64,000 nt of DNA, taken from NCBI RefSeq assembly GCF_012221945.1, contig NZ_CP032549.1, forward strand, positions 1,240,001 through 1,304,000. Reading direction: 5' to 3'. The position numbers were made by a program, and so were the translations under genes. Source of the DNA: Glutamicibacter mishrai. Its GTDB lineage: Bacteria > Actinomycetota > Actinomycetes > Actinomycetales > Micrococcaceae. How positions within the stretch are numbered: position 1 is the first letter of the stretch; the number at the start of each line of letters is the position of its first letter. The notes under the pieces were generated by a model, which did no database searches, had not been told where the DNA came from, and was given only the letters and a program-made list of their open reading frames with translations. Of the stretch, positions 18,302 to 28,717 are shown piece after piece.

Positions 18302-19756
18302 CTAGCCTTGGGGCATCGGCCGATCCCCGGCTTGGCCCGGCTGTTCGGCAATGATCTGCACTTCCAGTCCCTGCTGGTCGTAGAGCTTGCCGTCAACGAG
18401 TCGATCGCCGTCTTCGAGGCCGGCCAGCTGGTACTTGTAGATGCTGCGCTGCGAGGTTTCCTTCTTGCCCCAGGACAGTTCGTTGAAGATGATGTTCAAC
18501 AGCACGGCCATGATTGTCGCCGAGGAAATGCTCGACTGGAAGATGGTGCCGACCCAGGTGGGGAACGCGGCGTAGAAGTCGGGCTTGACCATCGGGATGC
18601 AGCCAAAGGCCAGCGAAGTCGCGATGATCAGCATGTTCATATTGTCATCCTTGGCCTTGGCCAGGGTGCGGATGCCCGCAGCTGCGACCGAGCCGAAGAG
18701 CACCACGCCGGCGCCGCCGAGCACCGGCTGCGGGATCGAAGCGATGACACGGCCGAGCACCGGCAGCAGGCCCAGGACCACCAGGATGCCGCCGCCGGCA
18801 GCGACGACGAAGCGGCTCTTGACCCCGGTGATCGCGACCAGTCCGACGTTCTGCGCGAAGGCCGACTGGGTGAAGGTGTTGAAGACCGGCGCCACCGTGG
18901 AGGAGAGCATATCGGCGCGCAGGCCGTTGGCGATGCGCCGGGCGTCGACCTTGGAGCCGGTGACTTCGGCAACCGCGAGCATGTCGGCGGTGGTTTCGGT
19001 GTAGGTCACCAGGATGACGATCATCATCGAGATGATGGCGCTGATCTCGAAGACCGGGGCGCCGAAGGCGAACGGGGTAGGCACCGCGAAGATGTCGCCG
19101 GTGAGCACCTGGGAGAAGTCGGTCATGCCCATGAAGACCGCCACGATCGTGCCCAGCACGATGGAGAGCAGGATCGACAGGCGAGAGAGGGCCGCGACGC
19201 CGGACTTGGACAGGGCCAGCAGGATCACCAGGGTGATGACCGCCAGGGTGATGTTCTTCATCGAGCCGTAGCTCTCGCCGGCCGCCGAGCCGCCCATGGC
19301 CCAATCCGCGGTGACCGGGAAGAGCGAGACGCCGATGATGGTGATGACCACGCCGGTGACCACCGGCGGAAAGAAGCGCAGGAGCTTGGCGAAGAACGGG
19401 GCGATCACGATGCCGATCGCGCCGGCGGCGAGCACCGCGCCGAACACCGCGGGCATGCCACCGCCGCCGTTCAGGATCGCGATCATGGTGGCCACTCCGG
19501 AGAAGGAAGTGCCCTGCACCAGCGGCAGCTGCGCGCCGAAGAACGGAACGCCCAGGGTTTGCAGGATGGTGGCCAGGCCGCCGATGAACAGGCAGCAGGC
19601 CACCAGCACGCCCATCTGCGCGGTGTCCATGCCGGCAGCCCCGCCCATGACCAGTGGCGGGGCGATGATGCCGCCGTACATGGTCAGCACGTGTTGGAAG
19701 CCGTAAGCCACCGTGCGGCCAGGGCTTAATCGTTCGTCTTCGGGTCTAGCACTCAT
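18302..19756 (-). CDS. NCS2-family nucleobase permease (uracil/xanthine/urate type)
   Basis: 484-residue membrane transporter of the uracil/xanthine/urate branch of the NCS2 family. The QH motif of helix 1 is present (AYGFQHVLTMYGG), as is the substrate loop LPLVQGTSFSGVATM. The protein has the expected 12-14 hydrophobic segments. It probably imports xanthine or urate by proton symport; uracil is less likely because no pyrimidine genes are near. Downstream of the FdhF/YdeP gene on the same strand, 69 bases away, it could share its transcript. A purine operon with a different NCS2 transporter lies about 13 kb away, so the cell has two uptake systems here. Confidence 0.88.
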   Translation of the reverse strand: MSARPEDERLSPGRTVAYGFQHVLTMYGGIIAPPLVMGGAAGMDTAQMGVLVACCLFIGGLATILQTLGVPFFGAQLPLVQGTSFSGVATMIAILNGGGGMPAVFGAVLAAGAIGIVIAPFFAKLLRFFPPVVTGVVITIIGVSLFPVTADWAMGGSAAGESYGSMKNITLAVITLVILLALSKSGVAALSRLSILLSIVLGTIVAVFMGMTDFSQVLTGDIFAVPTPFAFGAPVFEISAIISMMIVILVTYTETTADMLAVAEVTGSKVDARRIANGLRADMLSSTVAPVFNTFTQSAFAQNVGLVAITGVKSRFVVAAGGGILVVLGLLPVLGRVIASIPQPVLGGAGVVLFGSVAAAGIRTLAKAKDDNMNMLIIATSLAFGCIPMVKPDFYAAFPTWVGTIFQSSISSATIMAVLLNIIFNELSWGKKETSQRSIYKYQLAGLEDGDRLVDGKLYDQQGLEVQIIAEQPGQAGDRPMPQG

Positions 19757-19825
19757 GGTTTCCTCTTCGGTGGGGTTGCGGTTAATTCTGTCGCATCGCC
19801 GCCACCGAGGCCGGGAACCGGGGAT

Positions 19826-22147
<2,322 letters not shown>

Positions 22148-22204
22148 GAGACCCTCCTGGTGGTAGCGCGGCCGGTGCTGATATCCAGCTCACATATTAC
22201 AAGG

Positions 22205-23032
22205 CTACGCTGTGATCACCCGATGCGCATGTGTATAAATATTCACGCTGCGTCCGCGGGAGAACGCAGCGAGCGTCAGGCCTGATTCCTCGGCCAGATC
22301 CGCGGCCAGCGACGAGGGCGCGCTGACCGCCGCCAGCACCGGAATTCCGGCCATCGCGGCCTTCTGCACCAGCTCGAAGGAGGCGCGTCCGGAAACCTGC
22401 AGTACGGCGTCACCCAGCGGCAGCAACCCCTCGCGCAGGGCAGCCCCGATGACCTTGTCCACCGCATTATGACGCCCTACGTCCTCGCGCAGGATCAGCA
22501 GCTCCCCGGAGGCGGAGAACAACCCGGCCGCGTGCACTCCCCCGGTGGCGGAGAACAGCTGCTGCGATTCGCGCAGGGTGTCGGGCAGGCCCAGCAGGGT
22601 TTCCAGCTCCACCTGCCCGGCGTCCGGAGCCGGCGCGAAGGCGGCTTTCTTGCGCACCTCGTCGATGGAATTGGTCCCGCAGATCCCGCAGGCGGAACTG
22701 GTGACCACATTGCGGGCGGCCAGCAGATCGGGATGCTTTGCTCCCGGACCCAGCTGCACCTCGATGACGTTGTAGGTCTGGTTGCCCGCTTCGTCGGTGC
22801 CGGCGCAATAGCGCAGGGAAACCAGGTGCTCGGGGGCGGAAATGATGCCCTCGCCCACCAAGAAGCCGGTGACCATATCGAAGTCGTCGCCCGGCGTGCG
22901 CATGGAGGTGGTGTAGGAGGTGTGGCCGAAGCGGATCTCCAGCGGCTCCTCGCCGGCCAGCTTCTCCTCGCGCACGCGCGAGCCCTCCAGCGTTGCCCTG
23001 ACGATGCGGCGGCGCGCGATCTTGCGGCCCAT
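22205..23032 (-). CDS. fdhD: Formate dehydrogenase accessory sulfurtransferase FdhD
   Basis: 275-residue sulfurtransferase that passes sulfur from a cysteine desulfurase to the molybdenum cofactor of formate dehydrogenase. The conserved pair Cys115 and Cys118 is seen in SSACGICGT. FGHTSYTTSMRTPGDDFDM near residue 35 and LREDVGRHNAVDKVIG in the second half are family blocks. AGGAG stands before the ATG at 23032. It is 57 bases upstream of the FdhF/YdeP gene and probably heads that operon. Its presence implies that the neighbouring molybdoenzyme needs a sulfido ligand. Confidence 0.94.
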   Translation of the reverse strand: MGRKIARRRIVRATLEGSRVREEKLAGEEPLEIRFGHTSYTTSMRTPGDDFDMVTGFLVGEGIISAPEHLVSLRYCAGTDEAGNQTYNVIEVQLGPGAKHPDLLAARNVVTSSACGICGTNSIDEVRKKAAFAPAPDAGQVELETLLGLPDTLRESQQLFSATGGVHAAGLFSASGELLILREDVGRHNAVDKVIGAALREGLLPLGDAVLQVSGRASFELVQKAAMAGIPVLAAVSAPSSLAADLAEESGLTLAAFSRGRSVNIYTHAHRVITA

Positions 23033-23177
23033 TAAACGCTCCTTGTGCTACTTCGTGCGGCTGGTACCGCTTGCTGCTTGAGCACACTCTACGTTTGCGG
23101 ACCCCGGCTATGCCAGCCACCGTGACTGATTACGGCCACCTCCAAGGCTCAACCGGGGCTGCACGCCACTGTGCCGC

Positions 23178-24845
23178 CTAGTCTGCTGCGTTGCTGCTGC
23201 GAATTGGCGCTGCGGCTTCCAGCAAAGGTGCCGGCAGGCGCGTGTCGCAGCGCAACTCCTTCATCAGCGACATCCCCAGCAGCGTCACAATCGCTGTGAA
23301 CGGCACCGCGGAGAGGATGGCCGCCTGTTGAAGCGCTTCGAGCCCACCCACGAGCAGCAGCACGATCGCGCAGACGCCGGTGAGCAGTCCCCAGACCACC
23401 AGGACCGGGCGCTTGGGGTACATGTTTCCGCCGGAGGTCAGCGTGCCCAGCACATAGGTATTGGAATCAGCACCGGTGATGAAGAACAGCACCACGAGGA
23501 TTACCGTGAAGGCCGAGGTCACTTCTGGTATCGGCAACTCGGCCAGCATGGCGAAGAAAGTGCTGTTGGTGTCCTCCAGCGTCGCCTGGCCGATGCCGGA
23601 GCTGCCGTTCATCTCCTGGTGGATCGAGGTGCCGCCGAAGATGCTGAACCAGACGCTGAAGACCAGCGACGGGACACCCATGACCGCAAAAACGAACTCA
23701 CGGATGGTCCGGCCCTTTGAGATGCGCGCCAGGAAGATGCCGACGAAAGCACCCCAGCTCAGCCACCAGGCCATCATGAAGTAGGTCCACCATTGCATCC
23801 ACTGCAAGTCCTCCGCTCCCGAGGGCGTCAACAGCGCCACGGCCGGGAATTCGCCCAAGAACTGCCCCATGGAACGGAAATAGATGTTGGAGATGAATCC
23901 GGTGGGGCCGGATACCAGGACGAAGACGCCAATAGCGGCGGCACCGATCATCGTGCCCTGGCTGAGCCATTTGATGCCTTTGCCCACGCCGGAGAGCGCC
24001 GAGAGGGTGAAGACGATGGTCACGCCGGCGATGATCACGATCTTGACGAACAAATCCGTGGGAATCCCGATCAAGCTGTTCAGCCCCTCGGCGATCTGCG
24101 AAGCACCCAACCCCAGGGAAGTGGTCGTGCCGAAGAGCGTCGCAAGCACGGTGAACACGTCAATGATTTTCCCCAACCATCCGTCCATCGACTTTCCGAG
24201 GATAGGCCTGAGCATCACCGAGACGAGGCCCGAATTGCCCCGGCGGTGTGTCGAATAGGCAATGGCCAGGCCAAATACGCCGAACAGCGCCCAGGCATTT
24301 GGTCCCCAGTCGAAGTATGAGAATTGCAAGGCCAGAACTGCGGCATCCATGGTTTCCGGCTCGGCCCGGCCATGCGGCGGCACCATGAAGTGGCTCATCG
24401 GCTCAGCAGCCCCATAGCTGATCAGCCCGATGCCCATCACAGCACCGAGGATCATCGCGATCCATGCCCAAGTGGAGAATTCAGGCCGGTCCGCGTCCTT
24501 GCCCAGCCTGATGCCCCCGTAGCGCGAAAAGGCCAGGAACAGCATCAGCACGATGCAGCCGAGAGTCACCAGCAGGTAGCTCCAGCCAATGTACTGCGCC
24601 GACCAGCTGGACGCCCCGGACATCAGTGCATTGAGCCGCTCCGGTGCAAAAGCCGCCCACAGCACGAAGACCACGACCAGGGCCAGCGAAAGGAAGAGGA
24701 CGCTGCCTGGGCGCTGGAGCTGCTTGTAGACCTGTTTCGCTTCGTTCTTGTCCGCAGCCCGGCGCAATTTGCCGCCGGTGAGCGTAGGCCCTCCGCGTGG
24801 CCCATTGCCCTGCATTTCGTTGGTTTCGGTTTTCATGGCTCTCAC
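23178..24845 (-). CDS. BCCT-family transporter (betaine/choline/carnitine type)
   Basis: About 555-residue secondary transporter for quaternary ammonium compounds, coupled to sodium or protons, with about 12 membrane helices. The tryptophan-rich family segment is seen as MAWWLSWGAFVGIFLARISKGRTIREFV, read in parts, and the FSYFDWGPNAWALFG region lies earlier. The N-terminus is hydrophilic with clustered charge. Start is uncertain: GTG at 24845 or ATG at 24836, neither with a strong ribosome site. Betaine or choline uptake for osmoprotection is the usual role. It faces the catabolic locus on its right and could instead import a related amine; no choline oxidation genes are seen. Confidence 0.9.
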   Translation of the reverse strand: MRAMKTETNEMQGNGPRGGPTLTGGKLRRAADKNEAKQVYKQLQRPGSVLFLSLALVVVFVLWAAFAPERLNALMSGASSWSAQYIGWSYLLVTLGCIVLMLFLAFSRYGGIRLGKDADRPEFSTWAWIAMILGAVMGIGLISYGAAEPMSHFMVPPHGRAEPETMDAAVLALQFSYFDWGPNAWALFGVFGLAIAYSTHRRGNSGLVSVMLRPILGKSMDGWLGKIIDVFTVLATLFGTTTSLGLGASQIAEGLNSLIGIPTDLFVKIVIIAGVTIVFTLSALSGVGKGIKWLSQGTMIGAAAIGVFVLVSGPTGFISNIYFRSMGQFLGEFPAVALLTPSGAEDLQWMQWWTYFMMAWWLSWGAFVGIFLARISKGRTIREFVFAVMGVPSLVFSVWFSIFGGTSIHQEMNGSSGIGQATLEDTNSTFFAMLAELPIPEVTSAFTVILVVLFFITGADSNTYVLGTLTSGGNMYPKRPVLVVWGLLTGVCAIVLLLVGGLEALQQAAILSAVPFTAIVTLLGMSLMKELRCDTRLPAPLLEAAAPIRSSNAAD

Positions 24846-24880
24846 ACTTCGTTGTTTTGGAGGATTCTGCCAGCGCCGGG

Positions 24881-25855
24881 CTACAGCGCGGTCAATTCGG
24901 CGCCGTCGTAGAACCGGCCGGCTTTGTAGACCATCGGCTCAAGCTGGGCGACCTCGGAATGCTTGACCTTGGCGATGAATACGGTATGGGTCTTGGCCTG
25001 GAAGCGCTCCTTGATTTCGGCTTCGATGGACGCGGCCGAACCGTCGATCAGCGGGCTGCCGTTCGGGCCTTGGTGCCATTCGAGGTTGGCGAACTTGTCA
25101 TCGCCCTTGGCTGCGAACGTGCCCACGGTGTCGCGCTGTCCGTTGCTCATGATGTTGATGCCCAGATGGGTGGATTTGAACAGCGACGCATAGGTGCTGG
25201 TGGTCTTCTGCACGCAAACGAGCACCAGCGGCGGCTCCAGCGAAACGGACACGTAGGAATTCGCGGCAAGCCCGCGGGGCTTGCCCTGCTCGTCCATGGT
25301 GGTCACGACGGTCACGCCGGTAACGAACTGGCGGTTGAATCCCTTGAGTGCGTCGAGGTTCGGCACCCCGCTCAAATCATCCACGACCACGCCTTCGCCG
25401 GCAGGTTCGAATGCGGACTTGAGCGAAGGGACTCCCACATCTTCCAGCAGCTCGCTCTGGTCCCACGTCACCTGCTCGGAGATGATCTTTCCATCCTGGA
25501 TCTTCATCAGGTTGGAACCACGGGTTTCCACGGTGTTGCCAGTAGCCGGCACTCCCTGCAGATCGTTGATGAAGGTCCCGGTGGTGTGCCAGAAAATCGC
25601 GATGGACTGCTCCTGCTCATCAACGAGCAGGTGGTCGATTCTTGTCACCAGATCCGGGAAAGCATCCCGAACGGACAGGATCTCCTGCTTCAGTTCGCCA
25701 ATGGTGGCGACGTTCTTGGATTTCTTGCTGATTCTCCGGAAGTCCGCGTGGAAGATCTCGTCCAGGGCTTCGACCTGCCCTCGGTCCCAAGCCGCTTCCC
25801 AAGCATTGACGAGCGATTCCTTGACAGGCTGGAGTGAATTTACAATTTGTTGCAT
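24881..25855 (-). CDS. Fusion of an NTF2/SnoaL-like domain and a flavin reductase domain
   Basis: 324-residue protein. Residues about 8-138 form a SnoaL/NTF2-like domain (ALDEIFHADFRRISKKS; WHTTGTFINDLQGVPATG, as in ester-cyclase-like proteins). Residues about 168-318 form a flavin reductase domain (FVTGVTVVTT, LAANSYVSVSLEPPLVLVCV, KTHTVFIAKV). The reductase part should supply reduced FMN or FAD to the luciferase-like monooxygenase at the far end of the divergent operon. The role of the N-terminal domain is open: it may bind or isomerise substrate. The ATG at 25855 lies inside a perfect palindrome and has no ribosome site. A TTGACT-N16-TAGCAT promoter places the transcript start about at the ATG, so a leaderless mRNA is likely. 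Confidence 0.85.
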   Translation of the reverse strand: MQQIVNSLQPVKESLVNAWEAAWDRGQVEALDEIFHADFRRISKKSKNVATIGELKQEILSVRDAFPDLVTRIDHLLVDEQEQSIAIFWHTTGTFINDLQGVPATGNTVETRGSNLMKIQDGKIISEQVTWDQSELLEDVGVPSLKSAFEPAGEGVVVDDLSGVPNLDALKGFNRQFVTGVTVVTTMDEQGKPRGLAANSYVSVSLEPPLVLVCVQKTTSTYASLFKSTHLGINIMSNGQRDTVGTFAAKGDDKFANLEWHQGPNGSPLIDGSAASIEAEIKERFQAKTHTVFIAKVKHSEVAQLEPMVYKAGRFYDGAELTAL

Positions 25856-25859
25856 GCAA
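25850..25859. promoter_or_regulatory. GntR operator site 1, over the flavin reductase start codon
   Basis: TTGCATGCAA is a perfect 10-bp palindrome containing the start codon of the leftward flavin reductase gene. It is nearly identical to sites 2 and 3, about 100 and 130 bases away, in front of the GntR-type regulator. That regulator is the natural candidate to bind all three (inference). Confidence 0.6.
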
Positions 25860-25862
25860 GAA

Positions 25863-25890
25863 ATGCTAGCAAAGGTTGTGATGGAGTCAA
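25863..25890 (-). promoter_or_regulatory. Promoter of the flavin reductase gene
   Basis: Read on the minus strand: -35 TTGACT (25890-25885), 16-base spacer, -10 TAGCAT (25868-25863). Transcription should begin at about 25856, right at the ATG of 25855. Confidence 0.5.
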
Positions 25891-25948
25891 CACATTTCAA
25901 AAGATTCTCATTAATTTAGCGATTTCATGCCGATCGACTAAGTTTCTG

Positions 25949-25958
25949 TTGCATACAA
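25949..25958. promoter_or_regulatory. GntR operator site 2, over the regulator's -35 element
   Basis: TTGCATACAA, the exact reverse complement of site 3. Its first six bases are the best -35 hexamer (TTGCAT) for the gntR gene: 17 bases later follows TAGAGT (25972-25977), which sets the transcript start at about 25984. Confidence 0.55.
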
Positions 25959-25979
25959 GGGAATCTATGGATAGAGTTC

Positions 25980-25989
25980 TTGTATGCAA
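25980..25989. promoter_or_regulatory. GntR operator site 3, over the regulator's start codon
   Basis: TTGTATGCAA contains the ATG (25984) of the gntR gene. Its centre is 31 bases, about three helical turns, from the centre of site 2, to which it is inverted. Binding would block the transcript start and autoregulate the gene. Confidence 0.55.
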
Positions 25990-26682
25990 GAGAGTTCAAT
26001 CGTGGAATCAAAAGCCAGAAGCAACCCGGAGACGCCGCTGCTCGGCAGGCTCCGTCAGATGATCGTCACCGGAGTTGTCCAACCCGGGGACCTATTGGCG
26101 GAGACTGCCCTCGCGCAAGATTTCGAGGTCAGCCGCACTCCGATCCGGGAAGCTTTGAAGCAGCTGGAGCGCGAGGGCTTGGTTGAGGTGCGAGCGCGGG
26201 TCGGAACTTTCGTCAGGAAGCCTACCCAGCGCGAAATCCACGAGATGTTTTCGCTCAAGGAAGCCTTTGAGGGATTGGCGGCTGGCTTGCTGGCCAGGCG
26301 CGGGGCCGTACCTGAACTGGACCAGCTCAAGGAAAACGTTGCACGCAGCCAGCAGGCCGTCGAACGCGGCGACGCCGAACTCTATTCGCAATTGGTCCAT
26401 GAATTCCACAGCACCTTGGTAGCCGGAGCCGACAACAGGAAGCTATCCGAGCACTATGACCTGCTGATGAACCAGCTGGCCTACCATCGCATTGTTTCGC
26501 AGACGCTGAGCTTGCCCGGGCGCTTGCAGAATTCGAAGGACGAGCATCAGGCCATCATCGACGCCATCAGCTCCAAGGATCCATTGGCCGCAGAACTCGT
26601 GATGCGCAGGCATGTTGCAGCATCAAGCCAGTCGGCTGCCCTAGCAGCGATGAAAGAAGAAGACGAAGAACAACCGGGTTAG
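25984..26682 (+). CDS. GntR-family regulator, FCD (FadR-like) subgroup
   Basis: 232-residue transcription factor. The N-terminal winged helix has the GntR signature (LAETALAQDFEVSRTPIREA, then LEREGLVEVRARVG, with the wing). The C-terminal helical FCD domain binds a small effector, with residues such as the late RRHVAAS histidine expected to contribute to a metal or acid site. It heads the plus-strand catabolic operon and diverges from the flavin reductase. The start at 25984 has no ribosome site but fits a leaderless transcript from TTGCAT-N17-TAGAGT. It probably represses its own operon until the pathway substrate is present. Confidence 0.92.
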   Translation: MQESSIVESKARSNPETPLLGRLRQMIVTGVVQPGDLLAETALAQDFEVSRTPIREALKQLEREGLVEVRARVGTFVRKPTQREIHEMFSLKEAFEGLAAGLLARRGAVPELDQLKENVARSQQAVERGDAELYSQLVHEFHSTLVAGADNRKLSEHYDLLMNQLAYHRIVSQTLSLPGRLQNSKDEHQAIIDAISSKDPLAAELVMRRHVAASSQSAALAAMKEEDEEQPG

Positions 26683-26713
26683 CCCCACAATAGCCTCGCA
26701 AAGGAATAACCAG

Positions 26714-27382
26714 ATGAATTCTCCACTGGCCCAGCCGTCCCAGCTCATCGATTTGAGCAACAGATCAACGCTCGATGCCTACGAGGACTTGGCCCGGGCC
26801 ATCGGCTTGCGCAAGATCTCGTGCACGGTGGAAGAACTTCCCCACCGCGAGCTGGGCGCCATCACCCGTGCGACGGCCACCGCTGTCATCCCTAATCCAT
26901 GGCTGGGCACCGGAACGTCGCAGGACTTGTCCGAGCGGACCGAAGCCATCGCTCCTTTGCTGGCCAAGCTGCTCTCGGATCGTCTGCTCCAAGCCTTGGG
27001 CGGAGCCGAGAAGGTCGAAGCTTTCGGCAAGGCCGCTTTGGTGGGCAGCGATGGGGAACTGGAGCACGCCGGCGCGCTGATCCACACTCCTTTCTTCGGC
27101 AACCTGCTGCGCGAAGCTCTCGGTGGCACCTCGATCATCTGCTTTGTCGACGGCCGAGGCGTTCCCGGTGAGTCGCTCCGCGTACCGATGTGGCACAAGA
27201 CCGCAGCGGCCACCCGAACCCACTACCAGACCCTGGAGCTGTCCTTGCCCGACGCCCCGCATGCCGGGGAGATCGCCGTGATCGCCGCGGCATCCACCGG
27301 ACCGCGTCCGCACGCCCGCATCGGCGACCGCACCACCGACCAAGTCATCACCTCCGAAATCCTGAAGGGAATCCAACTATGA
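26714..27382 (+). CDS. AA_synth-family (DUF1185-type) protein, first copy
   Basis: 222-residue protein of the poorly understood amino acid synthesis family (Pfam AA_synth). Motifs seen are KAALVGSDGELEHAGALIH and PFFGNLLREALGG, and a C-terminal PDAPHAGEIAVIAAAS. The family name rests on old evidence; members now appear mainly inside catabolic gene clusters with oxygenases. It has about 30 extra N-terminal residues compared with the next gene, its paralog, and that gene starts in its stop codon (ATGA). The pair may form a hetero-oligomer. A hydrolytic or isomerase role in the pathway is possible but not shown. Confidence 0.75.
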   Translation: MNSPLAQPSQLIDLSNRSTLDAYEDLARAIGLRKISCTVEELPHRELGAITRATATAVIPNPWLGTGTSQDLSERTEAIAPLLAKLLSDRLLQALGGAEKVEAFGKAALVGSDGELEHAGALIHTPFFGNLLREALGGTSIICFVDGRGVPGESLRVPMWHKTAAATRTHYQTLELSLPDAPHAGEIAVIAAASTGPRPHARIGDRTTDQVITSEILKGIQL

Positions 27383-27930
27383 ACTACCGCAAGCTTGTCA
27401 CCATCGTCGAGGAAACCGCTTCCGAAGGCGGCCGTCCAGTCGAGCCGGCGGCCAAGGTGGTCATTGTGGCCGCTGTGTTCGACAACCCCTGGGCAGGCCA
27501 GGGCTTCGTGGAAGACCTGACCGAGGGCATCGACAAGGTGGCCTCGGATTTGGGCGCCCTGCTGGCACCCCGCGTAATCGAAGCGCTGGGCGCCCCGCTG
27601 GAAGCCTACGGCAAAGCAGCCATCGTGGGCCTGGACGGGGAAATCGAACATGGCTCGGCCCTGATCCACACCCTGAAATTCGGCAACCACTTCCGCGATG
27701 CGGCCAACGCCACCACCTTGCTGCCGGCCGTAGAAAAGCGCGGACCGGCCGGGGTGCAGTTCGACATCCCGCTCAAGCATTTCACCGATGCCACGATCCG
27801 TTCGCACCACCAGAGCGTCGAGGCCAGGATCGCCGATGCTCCGCATGCCGGCGAAATCCTGATCGCCTTGGCTGGTGCGACCCGCGGCCGGCCGCAGGAA
27901 CGCCTGGCCCCGCTGTCCACCGAACAGTAG
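27379..27930 (+). CDS. AA_synth-family (DUF1185-type) protein, second copy
   Basis: 183-residue paralog of the preceding gene. It shares KAAIVGLDGEIEHGSALIH, KFGNHFRDAANA and the ending IADAPHAGEILIALAGATRG, with clear sequence divergence, so the duplication is old or the two copies have different jobs. The length is that of a typical single family member. Start ATG at 27379 overlaps the upstream stop, which implies coupled translation and fixed stoichiometry. Lying between a GntR regulator and degradative enzymes, it is probably a pathway enzyme or binding protein. No catalytic residues can be assigned with confidence. Confidence 0.75.
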   Translation: MNYRKLVTIVEETASEGGRPVEPAAKVVIVAAVFDNPWAGQGFVEDLTEGIDKVASDLGALLAPRVIEALGAPLEAYGKAAIVGLDGEIEHGSALIHTLKFGNHFRDAANATTLLPAVEKRGPAGVQFDIPLKHFTDATIRSHHQSVEARIADAPHAGEILIALAGATRGRPQERLAPLSTEQ

Positions 27931-27964
27931 CAGGACGCATCAGCCGGAACGGAGCGAAGCACGC

Positions 27965-28717
27965 ATGACAAGCACCAAGCAGCCAATGGTTGTCCTCCTG
28001 CATGGAGTCGGATTGGACCGGACCATGTGGAAGCCCCTGCGCGAGCAGCTGGGACGCGAATCGGTGGCACTGGATCTGCCAGGGCATGGTTTGCGCCCGC
28101 CCTTGCGCAGCGAGCAGAGCCTGGCGAGCCTGGCCTCCGATGTGCTCGAACGGATCGAATCCCGGGAGCCGGTGCACCTGGTTGGATTCTCCCTCGGGGC
28201 GCTGGTTGCCCAGCACCTTGCGCGCTTCGCTCCCGAGCGCGTGCTGACCTTGTCCGCGGTGAACTCCGTATGCCAGCGCACCAGCGAAGAGTCCGCAGCA
28301 GTGGAGGAACGCCTGGCTACCGCCGGCACGAACTTCTCCCAGGGAGTGGACCGGGCCATCGAACGGTGGTTCCCGGCCTCGTCCACCACCGTGGATCCGG
28401 AGTTCATCGAAGCTACGCGGCAAACCATGGCCGGCAACGATCTCGAATCCTATCTGCACGCCTACGCGGTCTTCGCCCGGGGCGACCGGGAGATTGCCGG
28501 CGAGCTCGGGGCGATCAAGCAGCCGACGCTGGCTATCACCGGCGAGCTGGATCCCGGCTCGACCCCGCAGATGTCCCACCGGCTGGTTGCCGCCGTACCG
28601 CAGGGGCGGCTGCGCATCATCCCCGGAGCACGGCACATGCTCCCGGTGGAGAATCCGCGGGCCTTGGCCGCGGAATTGAACAGTTTTTTCAGCGATAACG
28701 AAGGGAAACAGGCATGA
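27965..28717 (+). CDS. Alpha/beta hydrolase
   Basis: 250-residue alpha/beta hydrolase of the 3-oxoadipate enol-lactonase / meta-cleavage hydrolase type. The oxyanion loop HGVGLDRTMW, nucleophile elbow GFSLG (Ser), acid residue in TGELDPG and catalytic His in GARHMLPVE are all in place. In this operon it should hydrolyse a lactone, ester, amide or carbon-carbon bond of the ring-opened intermediate. A GGAG site precedes the ATG. Its stop overlaps the start of the aldehyde dehydrogenase gene in ATGA. The exact substrate cannot be read from sequence. Confidence 0.88.
   Translation: MTSTKQPMVVLLHGVGLDRTMWKPLREQLGRESVALDLPGHGLRPPLRSEQSLASLASDVLERIESREPVHLVGFSLGALVAQHLARFAPERVLTLSAVNSVCQRTSEESAAVEERLATAGTNFSQGVDRAIERWFPASSTTVDPEFIEATRQTMAGNDLESYLHAYAVFARGDREIAGELGAIKQPTLAITGELDPGSTPQMSHRLVAAVPQGRLRIIPGARHMLPVENPRALAAELNSFFSDNEGKQA

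Noticed and set aside
18272..19729. Long plus-strand frame opposite the second NCS2 permease
   Set aside because: Composed of Asp/His/Arg-rich repeats with no family; antisense of a membrane protein gene in GC-rich DNA.
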